From Undibacterium sp. Jales W-56 (GTDB lineage: Bacteria; Pseudomonadota; Gammaproteobacteria; Burkholderiales; Burkholderiaceae_D), in assembly GCF_025548535.1 (NCBI RefSeq), contig NZ_JAJLQW010000001.1, forward strand, positions 372,001-436,000: a stretch of 64,000 nucleotides of DNA. Direction: 5' to 3'. The notes under the pieces are model-generated. The model saw nothing but the letters and a program-made list of their open reading frames with translations, had not been told where the DNA came from and ran no database searches. The position numbers were made by a program, and so were the translations under genes. Within the stretch, counting starts at the first letter, position 1. Each line of letters begins with the position of its first letter. This document shows, piece after piece, positions 36,104 to 44,976 of the stretch.

Positions 36104-37144
36104 TTAAGATTTTCCGAATACTTCGTTGAGCTGCTGCGTCACGCGGATGAAAGTCGTCCGTTTGGTGAGCTCCTTGAGTTTGTGCGCACCGACATAGGTA
36201 CACGCAGACCGCACGCCGCCCAGGATGTCGAGCAAGCTCGCTTCGACCGGACCGCGATACGGGATCAAGACTTCTTTGCCTTCCGATGCGCGGTATTTAG
36301 CGACGCCGCCCGCATATTTTTCCATCGCGGCCTTACTGCTCATGCCGTAGAAACGCTTGTATTGTCTGCCATCCCGCTCGATCAGATCGCCGGCGCATTC
36401 ATCATGACCTGCCAGCATGCCGCCCAGCATAATGAAGTCGGCACCGGCGCCAAAGGCCTTGGCTAAATCGCCGGGCACCACGCAACCGCCGTCCGCACAA
36501 ATTTGTCCGCCGAGTCCATGCGCCGCATCAGCGCATTCGATCACGGCCGAGAGTTGCGGATAGCCGACTCCGGTCATCTTGCGTGTGGTACACACTGAGC
36601 CTGGTCCTATGCCGACTTTTACAATATCGGCACCGGCTAAAATCAACTCCTCGGTGATGTCGCCGGTCACCACATTGCCTGCCATGATGGTCAGATGCGG
36701 GTAGGCAGTACGCACTTTTTTGACGAAATTGATAAAACCTTCGGTGTAACCATTGGCGACATCGATGCACACATATTCAATCGCATTTTGCGCGCGTGCC
36801 ATGACGGCGGAAAATTTTTCGAAATCGGCTTGCGTGATGCCCATCGAATAAAACGCCGTCGATTTTTTTTGCAGGCCGGTGAAATAATTTACCAGTGCGC
36901 CTTCATCATAATGCTTGTGCAGGGCCACGGATAATTCATGCTGACCCAATGCGTGCGCCATCTCCAGCGTGCCGGTTGAGTCCATATTGGCCGCGATAAT
37001 CGGAATGCCGTGATAGGTTTGGCGGGAATGATGAAACACGAATTCACGTTGCAATTCGACCTGGGAACGCGAGGTGAGAGTGGATCGTTTAGGACGGATC
37101 AGCACGTCCTTAAAATCGAGTTTGAGCGGTTCTTCTATGTGCAT
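36104..37144 (-). CDS. guaC: GMP reductase
   Basis: 346 aa, matching GuaC length. NADPH-dependent deamination of GMP to IMP in purine salvage. Signatures are [16 protein letters not shown] at the start, the FMN/NAD-less IMPDH-like barrel with [13 protein letters not shown], and the loop [21 protein letters not shown] with the catalytic Cys-Thr. [33 protein letters not shown] and the flap [28 protein letters not shown] also match. No CBS insert is present, unlike IMP dehydrogenase. A probable -10 TATACT lies upstream near 37210. Confidence 0.96.
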   Translation of the reverse strand: MHIEEPLKLDFKDVLIRPKRSTLTSRSQVELQREFVFHHSRQTYHGIPIIAANMDSTGTLEMAHALGQHELSVALHKHYDEGALVNYFTGLQKKSTAFYSMGITQADFEKFSAVMARAQNAIEYVCIDVANGYTEGFINFVKKVRTAYPHLTIMAGNVVTGDITEELILAGADIVKVGIGPGSVCTTRKMTGVGYPQLSAVIECADAAHGLGGQICADGGCVVPGDLAKAFGAGADFIMLGGMLAGHDECAGDLIERDGRQYKRFYGMSSKAAMEKYAGGVAKYRASEGKEVLIPYRGPVEASLLDILGGVRSACTYVGAHKLKELTKRTTFIRVTQQLNEVFGKS

Positions 37145-37289
37145 TACGACTCCTGTAGCCGCTTGGCGGGCGACCTGGATGGTGGGAAAGCTTTGAGCCG
37201 TAATTGAGTATAGTTAATTTATTTGCGGATACCGATCTTATTTTTACATAGGGACTATCAGCGCGGCGATATGTCGTGAAAATTTTGCC

Positions 37290-37325
37290 GGCAGGCCCCC
37301 TCTCCCGCGAGCAGGAGAAGGGGGA
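37290..37325. repeat. C-rich REP-like repeat
   Basis: The unit starts GGCCCCCTCTCCCGCGAGCA and ends GGAGAAGGGGGATCGAG. CCCCCTCTCC pairs with GGAGAAGGGGG to form a hairpin. It belongs to the same family as the pair near 16573-16753. It lies in the gap between the metallophosphatase stop and guaC. Confidence 0.55.
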
Positions 37326-37381
37326 TCGAGTTTGACTTGATTAAACTTATACGTTTGCACATAGCTAAAAGCGCTTCGCCC

Positions 37382-38341
37382 TTAATGACAAGTAGCGCTG
37401 CCCTTGTCAGTAAAAGTCTGCCCGGCAACCGGTAAAAATTCCCAGTCATAGCTTTTCTCATGCAAGCTGAGTTTCAATACGCCATAGGTCGCGTTATCAC
37501 GAATTTCGGTGATGATTTTAGGGAAAAACATCGGCGTCAGTCTGGCGCCGCCAGTGCCTACCACAAAGCTGCGCAGGCCATTTTTTTGATCGATATTGCC
37601 GTGCTCATCGAGCGGCACAAAACGCTCGTAGTCATGGTCGTGCGATGCCAATACGATGTCGGCTTTGGCATCGACCAATAATTTCCAGGCGGCTTGCATG
37701 ATGTTATTGCTGCCGTGTCCGCCGGTGCTGAAAACCGGATGGTGCCAAAACGCCAGCGTGCAGCGACTGGGATTATTGCTGAGTTCTTCTTTCAGCCATT
37801 GCAGTTGCGCCTGCATCTGCGCACCGTCGATATTGCTGTTCAAAGAGAGTACCTGCCAGTGACCGACTTTTCTGCTGTAGTAACCCCGTCTCTCAGGGCC
37901 TGCCAGGTCGCCAAAATAATTGTAATAGCCATGCGCCGATGGCATGCCGTAATCATGGTTGCCGGGTGAGGGCAGGGTGCGCGCTTTAAACCGGCCCCAG
38001 GTCGGGTCATAGCATTGGCTGAATTCTTCGGGTTTGCCGATCGGGTAGGTATTGTCGCCCAGTGTCAAGGCAACTGCTTTAGGATCATTTGCCAGACCCG
38101 CTTCAATCAGCTCAGCGGTTTTCTCGGCCATGCTTTCGGTGTAGGGCTTCTTGCGGCAGTCGGCGATGTCGCCTGCGACATACACGGTGACCGATTTAGG
38201 TGCCGGCGATTTTGCTCTGGACGGATGTGCAGTTTCCGCAGCCGGTGCTAAGGAGGCGAGCGATAGCGCGGAGCAGGCGGTCAGCGTTGCAATGAATGAA
38301 TGCAGGGCGCAAGCTGGCGCGGGAATACGGATGATAGACAT
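37382..38341 (-). CDS. Exported metallophosphoesterase (calcineurin-like, purple acid phosphatase type)
   Basis: 319 aa with a signal peptide (about 1-35, cleavage near PAAETA). Metal-binding motifs in order are YVAGDIADC, TLGDNTYPIG (GDxxY), PSPGNHDYG (GNHD), LAFWHHPVFSTGGHGSN and LASHDHDYERF (GHxHxYER type). These fit a periplasmic dinuclear-metal phosphatase. The substrate is unknown. It lies downstream of the P-type ATPase gene (90 bp) but has no evident functional link to it. Confidence 0.85.
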   Translation of the reverse strand: MSIIRIPAPACALHSFIATLTACSALSLASLAPAAETAHPSRAKSPAPKSVTVYVAGDIADCRKKPYTESMAEKTAELIEAGLANDPKAVALTLGDNTYPIGKPEEFSQCYDPTWGRFKARTLPSPGNHDYGMPSAHGYYNYFGDLAGPERRGYYSRKVGHWQVLSLNSNIDGAQMQAQLQWLKEELSNNPSRCTLAFWHHPVFSTGGHGSNNIMQAAWKLLVDAKADIVLASHDHDYERFVPLDEHGNIDQKNGLRSFVVGTGGARLTPMFFPKIITEIRDNATYGVLKLSLHEKSYDWEFLPVAGQTFTDKGSATCH

Positions 38342-38431
38342 GGATAGGTGGATGAGAGTGATGCGTGCCGGAGCGGTATTCTAACCGCTTCCAGCATTTT
38401 CTATCTGCCCCACTCCGGGTATTGACAGACC

Positions 38432-41092
38432 CTAGAGTCTGGCACGACGCAGGCGTAAGGCATTTGCAATGACCGAGACTGAACTCAGACTCATCGCGGC
38501 GCTGCCTATCATCGGACTTAATACAATCCCGAACCAGGGATATAACACGCCCGCCGCTACCGGCACGCCGATGAAGTTGTACGCAAACGCAAAAAACAAA
38601 TTTTGCCGGATATTTTTCATCGTGTTTTGACTCAGGATGCGTGCCTTGACGATGCCGCGTAAATCGCCTTTGACCAGAATCACTTGCGCGCTATTCATCG
38701 CGATATCGGTACCGTTACCCATCGCGATACCCACGTCGGCTTGCGCCAAAGCGGGTGCGTCGTTGATGCCGTCACCGGCCATCGCGACGATACGACCCTG
38801 CGCTTGCAGTTGCTGGACAAAGCGGTATTTATCGGCCGGCAGTACATCGGCATGCACCTCATTCAAGCCGAGCTGGGCCGCAACGGCTTTGGCGGTAATG
38901 ATGTTATCGCCGCTGAGTACGATTACCCGCAATCCTGAGTTTTGTAATTCCTGGATGGCTTGCAGACTGGTGGTTTTGATACTGTCGGCAACGCTGATCA
39001 GTCCGGCAAGCTGTTGATCAATCGCCAGGAACATGACGGTATGACCCAGGGCCTGCAATTCGGCGCAGCGCTGGTCCAGCTCTGTCGTCTGAATCCGGTG
39101 ATCTTGCATCAGTTGCCGGTTGCCGAATAAGACGGCTTTACCATTGGCGTTGGCACTCACGCCCTTGCCTGTCACCGAGGTAAAGTCGGTCACCGATGTC
39201 GCTGCGATCCGGTGCTGTTCGGCATACGTCAAAATGGCGCGCGCCAGCGGATGTTCACTCGATTGTTCAATCGCGCTGGCGATTTCCATGATCTGTTGTT
39301 CGGTGTAAGCATTTGCGCAGACGATTTGCTGTAAGGCGGGTTTGCCTTCGGTCAGCGTGCCGGTTTTATCGATCAGCAGCGTATCGACTTTTTCTAATTG
39401 CTCTAATGCCTGGGCGTCTTTGATCAGGATGCCTTCCGTCGCGCCGCGTCCTATGCCGACTGTGACCGATATCGGTGTCGCCAGTCCCAGGGCGCACGGA
39501 CAGGCAATGATCAGTACTGAGACGCCGGCCATCAGGGCATTTGCCAGAGCCGGAGTCGGGCCGACCAGCGCCCAGACGATGAACGCCAATACCGCAACCG
39601 CAATCACGCCCGGGACAAACCATCCCGAGACCTGATCCGCCAGGCTCTGTATCGGTGCGCGGGAGCGTCCGGCCTCGTTGACAAGCTGGATAATTTTCGA
39701 CAACAAGGTGTCGCGACCGATGCGCTCGGCACGCATGCTAAAGCTGCCTTGCTGGTTAATCGTACCGGCGCTGACGTGATCGTTGACTTGTTTGACCACG
39801 GGTAAAGCCTCACCGGTGATCATCGATTCATCGACATTCGAGCGGCCATCGATAATCACGCCATCCACCGGAATATGTGCGCCGGGTTTGACGCGCAAAT
39901 GATCCTTGAGCTGGACCTGGTCGAGCTCAATCTCACTTTCCTTACCAGAAGCATCAATTCGTATTGCAGTTGCGGGGGTCAAGGCCAGCAAGGATTTCAG
40001 TGCTGCATTGGTACGCGAACGGGCGCGCAATTCAAGCACTTGCCCCAGCAGCACCAGGGTAATGATGACAGTCGCCGCCTCAAAATACAGCGGTGCCATG
40101 CCATCCATCAGGAAGGCCGGCGGCAAGCTGGCTGGCAACAGCAGTGCCACCAGGCTGAATACATACGCCGTCGCAGTACCGACGCCGATCAGGCTGAACA
40201 TATTCAAATGACGTGTTTTAAACGAGGCTAGCGCGCGCTCAAAGAACGGCATGCCAGCCCACAGCACGACCGGTGTGGCCAGCGCGAATTGCAGCCAGTT
40301 GAATAAGCTCATGCCGAGACGATCGTGCAGGCGCAGGCTGGGTAACATATCGCCCATACTCAACATGAGCAAAGGCAGGCTGAGCGCCACGCTGAACTTA
40401 AAGCGGCGCGTCATGTCATCGAGTTCGCCGGTATCTTCTTCGGCGCTGGCTTCCATCGGTTCTAATGCCATGCCGCATTTAGGGCAGGTGCCTGGCCCGA
40501 CTTGCTGAATTTCCAGATGCATGGGGCAGGTATACATCGCATCTTTGGCTACCGGTTTCGGCACAGGCCGCAATGCCGGGTTGAGCCAGCTCTGCGGATT
40601 ATTGCGAAACTTTTCCAGACAAGCGGCGCAGCAAAAATAATAGGTTTGTCCATCAAGATTGAATTGATGCGGACTATTCTCATCGACCGTCATACCGCAG
40701 ACCGGATCGACTTGCTTGCCTTCCTTGGGCGATCCGCCGCCACAGCATGAATTGGTTGATTCCACGGTCATTGCCGCTTCAGTCGTTGCTGCGGCTGCTA
40801 TCACGACTTTGGGTGTGATGAGTTTTTTCGCTTTAACGTAGTTCCCAGGTGCCGCGTTGAATTTGGCAAGGCAGGAACTGCTGCAAAAATAATAAGCGAC
40901 ACCCTGATAGCGCGCCATCTTGTCGGGATTTTTTGTCACTTGCATGCCGCAGACCGGATCGATATACACTTTCTCTTCAGCGGTTGCTGCAACGGGGCTG
41001 GCCTGTGGCGTCGATCCGCAGCAAGATCCGGCGCTATGCTCGTGTTGCTGCTGATTTTGTGGATTAGTTGGATGCATCGTAAGTTCTCCCAT
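38432..41092 (-). CDS. Copper-type P1B ATPase with YHS domains
   Basis: 886 aa. Two N-terminal YHS metal-binding domains (DPVCGMQV..YYFCSSSC and DPVCGMTV..YYFCCAAC) are followed by a heavy-metal-binding domain (YTCPMHLEIQQVGPGTCPKCGMALEPM). An eight-helix P1B core carries ACPCALGL (CPC metal site), DKTGTLTEG (phosphorylated Asp), SEHPLA and MAGDGINDAPALAQADVGIAMG. The C-terminal helix has SMSSVSVIANALRLRRARL-like sequence, the Cu+ signature. It lacks the common GMTCxxC domain. It would export Cu+ or Ag+ from the cytoplasm. The divergent MerR-family gene and the 20-bp-spacer promoter indicate metal induction. Confidence 0.93.
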   Translation of the reverse strand: MGELTMHPTNPQNQQQHEHSAGSCCGSTPQASPVAATAEEKVYIDPVCGMQVTKNPDKMARYQGVAYYFCSSSCLAKFNAAPGNYVKAKKLITPKVVIAAAATTEAAMTVESTNSCCGGGSPKEGKQVDPVCGMTVDENSPHQFNLDGQTYYFCCAACLEKFRNNPQSWLNPALRPVPKPVAKDAMYTCPMHLEIQQVGPGTCPKCGMALEPMEASAEEDTGELDDMTRRFKFSVALSLPLLMLSMGDMLPSLRLHDRLGMSLFNWLQFALATPVVLWAGMPFFERALASFKTRHLNMFSLIGVGTATAYVFSLVALLLPASLPPAFLMDGMAPLYFEAATVIITLVLLGQVLELRARSRTNAALKSLLALTPATAIRIDASGKESEIELDQVQLKDHLRVKPGAHIPVDGVIIDGRSNVDESMITGEALPVVKQVNDHVSAGTINQQGSFSMRAERIGRDTLLSKIIQLVNEAGRSRAPIQSLADQVSGWFVPGVIAVAVLAFIVWALVGPTPALANALMAGVSVLIIACPCALGLATPISVTVGIGRGATEGILIKDAQALEQLEKVDTLLIDKTGTLTEGKPALQQIVCANAYTEQQIMEIASAIEQSSEHPLARAILTYAEQHRIAATSVTDFTSVTGKGVSANANGKAVLFGNRQLMQDHRIQTTELDQRCAELQALGHTVMFLAIDQQLAGLISVADSIKTTSLQAIQELQNSGLRVIVLSGDNIITAKAVAAQLGLNEVHADVLPADKYRFVQQLQAQGRIVAMAGDGINDAPALAQADVGIAMGNGTDIAMNSAQVILVKGDLRGIVKARILSQNTMKNIRQNLFFAFAYNFIGVPVAAGVLYPWFGIVLSPMIGSAAMSLSSVSVIANALRLRRARL

Positions 41093-41106
41093 GGCTATTT
41101 CAATTT

Positions 41107-41138
41107 ATCATAGACGCTGTACCCAGGAACGGAGTCAA
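41107..41138 (-). promoter_or_regulatory. MerR-type promoter/operator of the P-ATPase gene
   Basis: On the - strand, -35 TTGACT (41133-41138), a 20-bp spacer and -10 TATGAT (41107-41112). The over-long spacer contains an imperfect dyad (GACTCCGTTCC / GACGCTGTACC in opposite senses), the arrangement known for MerR/CueR activators that untwist the promoter. It lies 15 bp upstream of the ATPase start and within the 5' region of the merR-like gene. Confidence 0.85.
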
Positions 41139-41145
41139 GGACTAG

Positions 41146-41592
41146 ATGAAAAATAATGTGCAGACCGCTTACACCATAGGGCAACTGGCGCGTGCCGCGA
41201 ATGTCGGTGTCGAGACCATACGTTATTACCAGCGCCGCGCTTTGTTGCCTGTCCCACATACCGATACGGGATTCCGCACTTATCCGGTGGTCTTGGCAGA
41301 TCGCATCCGTTTTATCAAGCGGGCGCAGGAGCTGGGGTTTTCTCTCGATGAAATTGCGCATCTGTTGCTATTGGAGGATAGCGACGACAGGGCGGCTATC
41401 CGCGATATCGCCAGCGAGAGGCTGGAGCAGGTGCGGACCAAGCTCAACGACCTGCACAAGATGGAGCACATGCTGTCGCATCTGATCCATCAGTGCGAAA
41501 CAAGCTCCGCGCAGGCCAAATGTCCGATTATCAGCGCGCTGGGAGCTACGCAAGCATCGCAACCGCCACAGCCAGGCTCACACTGTCCATAG
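41146..41592 (+). CDS. MerR-family metal-responsive regulator
   Basis: 148 aa. The winged HTH (YTIGQLARAANVGVETIRYYQRRALLP) and a dimerisation helix (ASERLEQVRTKLNDLHKMEHMLSHL) are standard. The metal loop has Cys117 and Cys126, the positions used by Tn501 MerR, followed by CPII. The third Hg ligand, Cys82 of MerR, is Arg here in an EDSDDRAAI segment. Loss of that Cys, and the divergent copper-type ATPase, suggest a monovalent metal (Cu or Ag) sensor rather than a mercury sensor. AAGGA lies 4-5 bases before the ATG. The His-rich end (GSHCP) adds one more Cys. Confidence 0.88.
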   Translation: MKNNVQTAYTIGQLARAANVGVETIRYYQRRALLPVPHTDTGFRTYPVVLADRIRFIKRAQELGFSLDEIAHLLLLEDSDDRAAIRDIASERLEQVRTKLNDLHKMEHMLSHLIHQCETSSAQAKCPIISALGATQASQPPQPGSHCP

Positions 41593-41647
41593 ATAAGATA
41601 AATGGCTGTGTTTTCTATGCGCGGTAGGGGCAGACTGGCTAATTGAT

Positions 41648-41849
41648 TAGGACTTACCCAAAACCCAAAACCTCTCACCACAGAGACACGGAGAAAAAGC
41701 AAGAGGAGCCGACTCCATCGAATGTGAGTATAAAAATGAATCCGCAATCTGGGTAAGCCTGTTGGCACGAAATGTCTCTGAAAACCGCATTCAGCCTGCG
41801 TGTTCCATACGAATAGTGGTAAGTAGCTTGCCGTTTTGCGTAAGTCCTA
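41648..41849. mobile_element. MITE-like element with terminal inverted repeats and TSD (202 bp)
   Basis: Left end TAGGACTTACCCAAAACCC, right end (reverse complement) TAGGACTTACGCAAAACGG. Both are flanked by a direct TTGAT (41643-41647 and 41850-41854), consistent with a 5-bp target duplication. No protein is encoded. Inside is an ACCACAGAGACACGGAG motif. It belongs to a different family from the GGTAACTTCT elements. Confidence 0.75.
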
Positions 41850-41901
41850 TTGATATTTTGAGTATGTAAAGTTTTTATCGGGCGCGTTGTTATTGCAATC
41901 G

Positions 41902-41946
41902 CCCTCATGCCCGACTCCTTTCCCACCAGCGGGCAGGGAGCTTGAG
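41902..41946. repeat. C-rich REP-like repeat remnant
   Basis: CCCTCATGCCCGACTCC...GCGGGCAGGGAGCTTGAG resembles the REP-like units near 16573 and 37290 but is more diverged. It lies in the gap between the MITE and the IS element; the gap contains no gene. Confidence 0.4.
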
Positions 41947-42082
41947 ACGATTAGACTCAGCTTATAAGTCGATCGTCATTTTGAGATGAATAGGGGGAGT
42001 ATTGCTTTAAATAGCGCTTATCCCGCATATTTTTCGGCGTGATTTAAAAATACTCAATAGGAGTATATTGCAGATAACAAAA

Positions 42083-42119
42083 ATGGCAGAAGACGTAAAA
42101 CGCCTTCTGCCATCAGATT
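42083..42119 (+). terminator. Terminator-like hairpin beside the IS element
   Basis: ATGGCAGAAG (42083-42092) pairs with CTTCTGCCAT (42104-42113), with two more G-C pairs inside, followed by CAGATTTT. It is 12 bp from the IS left end. It may be a terminator of chromosomal origin separated from its gene by the insertions. Confidence 0.5.
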
Positions 42120-42125
42120 TTCTAG

Positions 42126-42975
42126 GGCGTGTTGACATATCTATTTTGCATGAGGGCTGTTAACTTTTCCGAAAATGTGTTTACATTCTTGAATTTGGGC
42201 GAATCAAGGATGTCGAGAATGTTGTTGCGAGAAGATCAATGGGCAAGAATAGAGAGGCTGTTGCCAGGACGAACAGGAGGCGGAGGCCGGTCAGGTGGAA
42301 ATGACAGACTGTTTATAGAAGCAGTGTTGTGGATAGCCCGCACAGGTAGTCCATGGCGAGATTTACCGGTGGAGTTTGGCTACTGGAACACGGTCTATAC
42401 ACGCTTTGCACGCTGGTCTGAGCGAGATAGCTGGCAAAGTATTTTTTCTGTGTTGCGAGAAGAATCTGATTTTGAAGAAGTGTACCTCGACAGTACGGTG
42501 GTGAGAGCACACCAACATGCAGCGGGTGCTGCAAAAAAAAAGGAGAGCAAGCTCTTGGCCGTTCTCGCGGGGGATTGACTACTAAAATTCATGTATGCGT
42601 GGAAGGCTTGGGGCAGGCAACCCGATTCCTGCTTACTGGAGGTCATTGTCATGATGTGACGCAAGCAGAGGCATTACTCAAAGACCTACAGCCAGGAGCA
42701 GTACTGGCAGACAAAGCTTATGATGCAAATGCTTTGATTGCGCGCATTCAAGAGAGAAATGCGAAGGTTGTGATCCCGTCAAAATCGAACCGGAAAGAGC
42801 CAAGAGAAATTGATGCTTTTCAGTATCGCAACCGTAATGTAATCGAACGTTTTTTTGCGAGAATCAAACAATTCAGACGAATCGCAACACGCTATGACAA
42901 GTTGGCTTCTCGCTTCGCCTCATTCTTCGCTATTGTTGCTTCTTTTGAATGGCTAAAATGATATGTCAACACGCT
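42126..42975 (+). mobile_element. IS5-family insertion sequence (850 bp)
   Basis: Ends are GGCGTGTTGACATATC on the left and its complement GATATGTCAACACGC on the right, with one mismatch at the outermost base. CTAG flanks both sides (42122-42125 and 42976-42979), matching the YTAR-type duplications known for IS5-like elements. It encodes one transposase in two frames. The element appears complete. Confidence 0.88.
42219..42961 (+). CDS. IS5-family transposase, made by -1 frameshift
   Basis: The first frame (42219-42578; AAGGA 8 bases before the ATG) encodes LLREDQWARIERLLPG and VYLDSTVVRAHQHA, with the first catalytic Asp. A run of nine A (42533-42541) precedes a switch to the -1 frame, which continues GEQALGRSRGGLTTKIHV and carries VLADKAYDANAL (second Asp) and NVIERFFARIKQFRRIATRYDK (Glu). 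Together about 247 aa form a DDE transposase. The A run is a classical slippery site, so the shift is probably programmed rather than a disabling mutation. A sequencing error in the homopolymer is the alternative. Confidence 0.85.
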
Positions 42976-43008
42976 CTAGCGTACTAAAAGCAAATCAGTC
43001 CGTGACAA

Positions 43009-44130
43009 TTATGCAGCGATTTTTGACTCTTGCAGTGTTGGATAATCGGTATAGCCTTTTTCTTCACCGCCGTAATAAGTGGTGCGATCGCCTTGGTTGA
43101 GGCTTGCACCTGCGGCGAAGCGGGCCACCAGATCCGGGTTGGCGATGTAGGGGCGACCAAAGGCAACAGCATCCGCCAGGCCGCTGGCGATCAGTGCTTC
43201 TGCTTCATCGGCGGTATAGCCGCCGCAGCAAATCAAAGTGCCTTTGAAAGCCGCGCGTAATTGTGTGCGGAATTCGTCGGTCAAGACCGGGCCGCCGGCC
43301 CAATCCGGTTCGGCGATGTGCAGATACGCGATGCCGCGTTGGTTAAATGCGCTGGCCAGATACAGTGCCATGGCTTCGGCTTCAGTGTCGGCAATGCCAT
43401 GCGCGACGAAGTTCGGCGAGATGCGGACGCCGACCCGGTCAGCGCCGAGTCCGGCAATCGCAGCATCGACGGCTTCCAGCGTCAGGCGTGCACGGTTTTC
43501 GAGTGAGCCGCCATAGATATCGGTACGCACATTGCTGTTAGTGGACATGAATTGCTGCAACAGATAACCATTGGCGGCGTGGACTTCGACCAGATCGAAG
43601 CCGGCGTTTTTTGCACGGATGGCGGCGTGGCGGTATTGCGCGACGATGCCGGGGATTTCTTCCAGCTCCAGTGCGCGTGGTGTTTCAGTCGGGACATTGG
43701 CCGGCGTGCCGTCTTTTTGCACGACGAAACATTGGCTGTTGGCTGCGATGATGGCCGATGGTGCTACCGGGGCTGCGCCATTTTCTTGCAGGAGCGAATG
43801 AGAGATACGGCCGACGTGCCAGAGTTGCAGCGCGATGCGGCCGCCTTTTTCATGGACTGCGTCGACGACTTGTTTCCAGCCGGCTTCCTGTGCATCGGTG
43901 TAGATGCCCGGCGTCCAGGCATAACCCTGACCCTGGCGCGAAATCTGGCTGGCTTCGGTGACGATCAGGCCCGCAGTTGCGCGCTGTGCATAGTATTCGA
44001 CATTCAGTGCACGCGGCACATCACCGGGCTGCCCTGCGCGTGAGCGTGTCAGCGGCGCCATGACAACGCGATTGGTCAAATGGATATTGCCGGTACGGAG
44101 TGGCGAGAGTAAGTGCTTAAGCATGTTCAT
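43009..44130 (-). CDS. Old Yellow Enzyme family alkene reductase (NemA-like)
   Basis: 373 aa from the ATG at 44130. The ATG at 44124 has better spacing to AAAAGG and may be the real start. FMN-dependent NADPH reductase of activated alkenes, N-ethylmaleimide or nitro compounds. Markers are VVMAPLTRSRAG, LQLWHVGRISH, GFDLVEVHAANGYLLQQFM (H-x-x-N), DIYGGSLENRARLTLE and CCGGYTADEAEALIASGLADAVAFGRPYIANPDL. The tetR-like gene lies upstream on the same strand; both carry the same operator, so NemR-style derepression by electrophiles is likely. Confidence 0.93.
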   Translation of the reverse strand: MNMLKHLLSPLRTGNIHLTNRVVMAPLTRSRAGQPGDVPRALNVEYYAQRATAGLIVTEASQISRQGQGYAWTPGIYTDAQEAGWKQVVDAVHEKGGRIALQLWHVGRISHSLLQENGAAPVAPSAIIAANSQCFVVQKDGTPANVPTETPRALELEEIPGIVAQYRHAAIRAKNAGFDLVEVHAANGYLLQQFMSTNSNVRTDIYGGSLENRARLTLEAVDAAIAGLGADRVGVRISPNFVAHGIADTEAEAMALYLASAFNQRGIAYLHIAEPDWAGGPVLTDEFRTQLRAAFKGTLICCGGYTADEAEALIASGLADAVAFGRPYIANPDLVARFAAGASLNQGDRTTYYGGEEKGYTDYPTLQESKIAA

Positions 44131-44140
44131 CCTTTTAAAA

Positions 44141-44159
44141 ATTAGACCAGTCGTCTAGT
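44141..44159. promoter_or_regulatory. TetR (NemR-like) operator upstream of the reductase gene
   Basis: ATTAGACCAGTCGTCTAGT, with the imperfect palindrome TAGACCAGTCGTCTA. It is identical over 19 bp to the site before the tetR-like gene. On the - strand it lies between TTGAAT and TCTAAT, plausible -35 and -10 elements, only 11 bp from the ATG at 44130. Confidence 0.85.
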
Positions 44160-44206
44160 CCGTGATTCAAAAAAAGGGCAATTGCTTGCCCGTCTTGCAA
44201 AGTGTT

Positions 44207-44806
44207 TCAGCCTGGTTGTTTCAACATCTGTTCGGTCTGTTTATATGCCAGATCCAGAGCAGTCATGCTGTGACTGACCTTAGTCAGCAGGGAGGCGCCT
44301 ACCCACATGCTGTATAAGGATTCAGCCAATTGATTGGGATCAAGGTCGCTGGCCAAGCTGCCATTTTGCTGAGCGGTGCGCAGGGCAGCGGCGATCTGGG
44401 CGGTAATGCCGGCCATGCCCCGGCTCAGCGCAACGCGCATGGGCTCGGACAAGTCGGCAACTTCGGCGGCCAGCTTCACCGCCAGGCACATATTCTGACA
44501 CTGGCTACTGGCCGCCACCTCGCGCCAATGGCTGAAATAGGCGAACAAACGCTCGCTGATACTCAGTTGTTCGTTGGTGAATAGTTGTCGGGTGCGCAGG
44601 TGGTAGGCATCGAAGTAGCGCTCCAGCATGGCCACGCCGAAACCTTCTTTCGATTGGAAATAATGATAGAACGACCCTTTGGGGACTTCGGCCTTGGTCA
44701 AAATCTCATTCAAGCCAATCGCGCTGAAGCCGCGCCCAAGTATCAAGCTCTCGCCTGTTGCAAGGATGCGTTCACGGGTATCTTGATGATGGTCTATCTT
44801 TTCCAT
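44207..44806 (-). CDS. TetR-family repressor (NemR-like)
   Basis: About 199 aa from the ATG at 44806; a further ATG at 44812 adds two residues. The N-terminal HTH is DTRERILATGESLILGRGFSAIGLNEILTKAEVPKGSFYHYFQSKEGFG. The ligand domain has SQCQNMCLAVKLAAEVADLSEPM, including two Cys (CQNMC) that fit thiol-based sensing as known in NemR (Cys106). It would repress its own gene and the reductase until an electrophile modifies the Cys. Its promoter leaves no room for a ribosome site (see the promoter entry), so the mRNA may be leaderless. Confidence 0.88.
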   Translation of the reverse strand: MEKIDHHQDTRERILATGESLILGRGFSAIGLNEILTKAEVPKGSFYHYFQSKEGFGVAMLERYFDAYHLRTRQLFTNEQLSISERLFAYFSHWREVAASSQCQNMCLAVKLAAEVADLSEPMRVALSRGMAGITAQIAAALRTAQQNGSLASDLDPNQLAESLYSMWVGASLLTKVSHSMTALDLAYKQTEQMLKQPG

Positions 44807-44812
44807 TAGCAT

Positions 44813-44841
44813 ATAATATTAGACCAGTCGTCTAGTGTCAA
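44813..44841 (-). promoter_or_regulatory. Promoter of the tetR-like gene with operator in the spacer
   Basis: -35 TTGACA (44836-44841), exactly 17 bp, -10 TATTAT (44813-44818). The 19-bp operator copy (44818-44836) fills the whole spacer, so a bound repressor would block polymerase. If the -10 ends at -7, position +1 is 44806, the A of an ATG: a leaderless transcript is predicted. Confidence 0.85.
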
Positions 44842-44976
44842 GTAATAACCTCAAATATTCAACCTTAGACCTGAACATTCTGACCAAATTCTGGGTCATA
44901 TATGCGACAGACACCAATCTCTAACTAGTATCGGGTCAAGTTGACGATAGAGATTGCCCTATTCTGTGGAATAATA

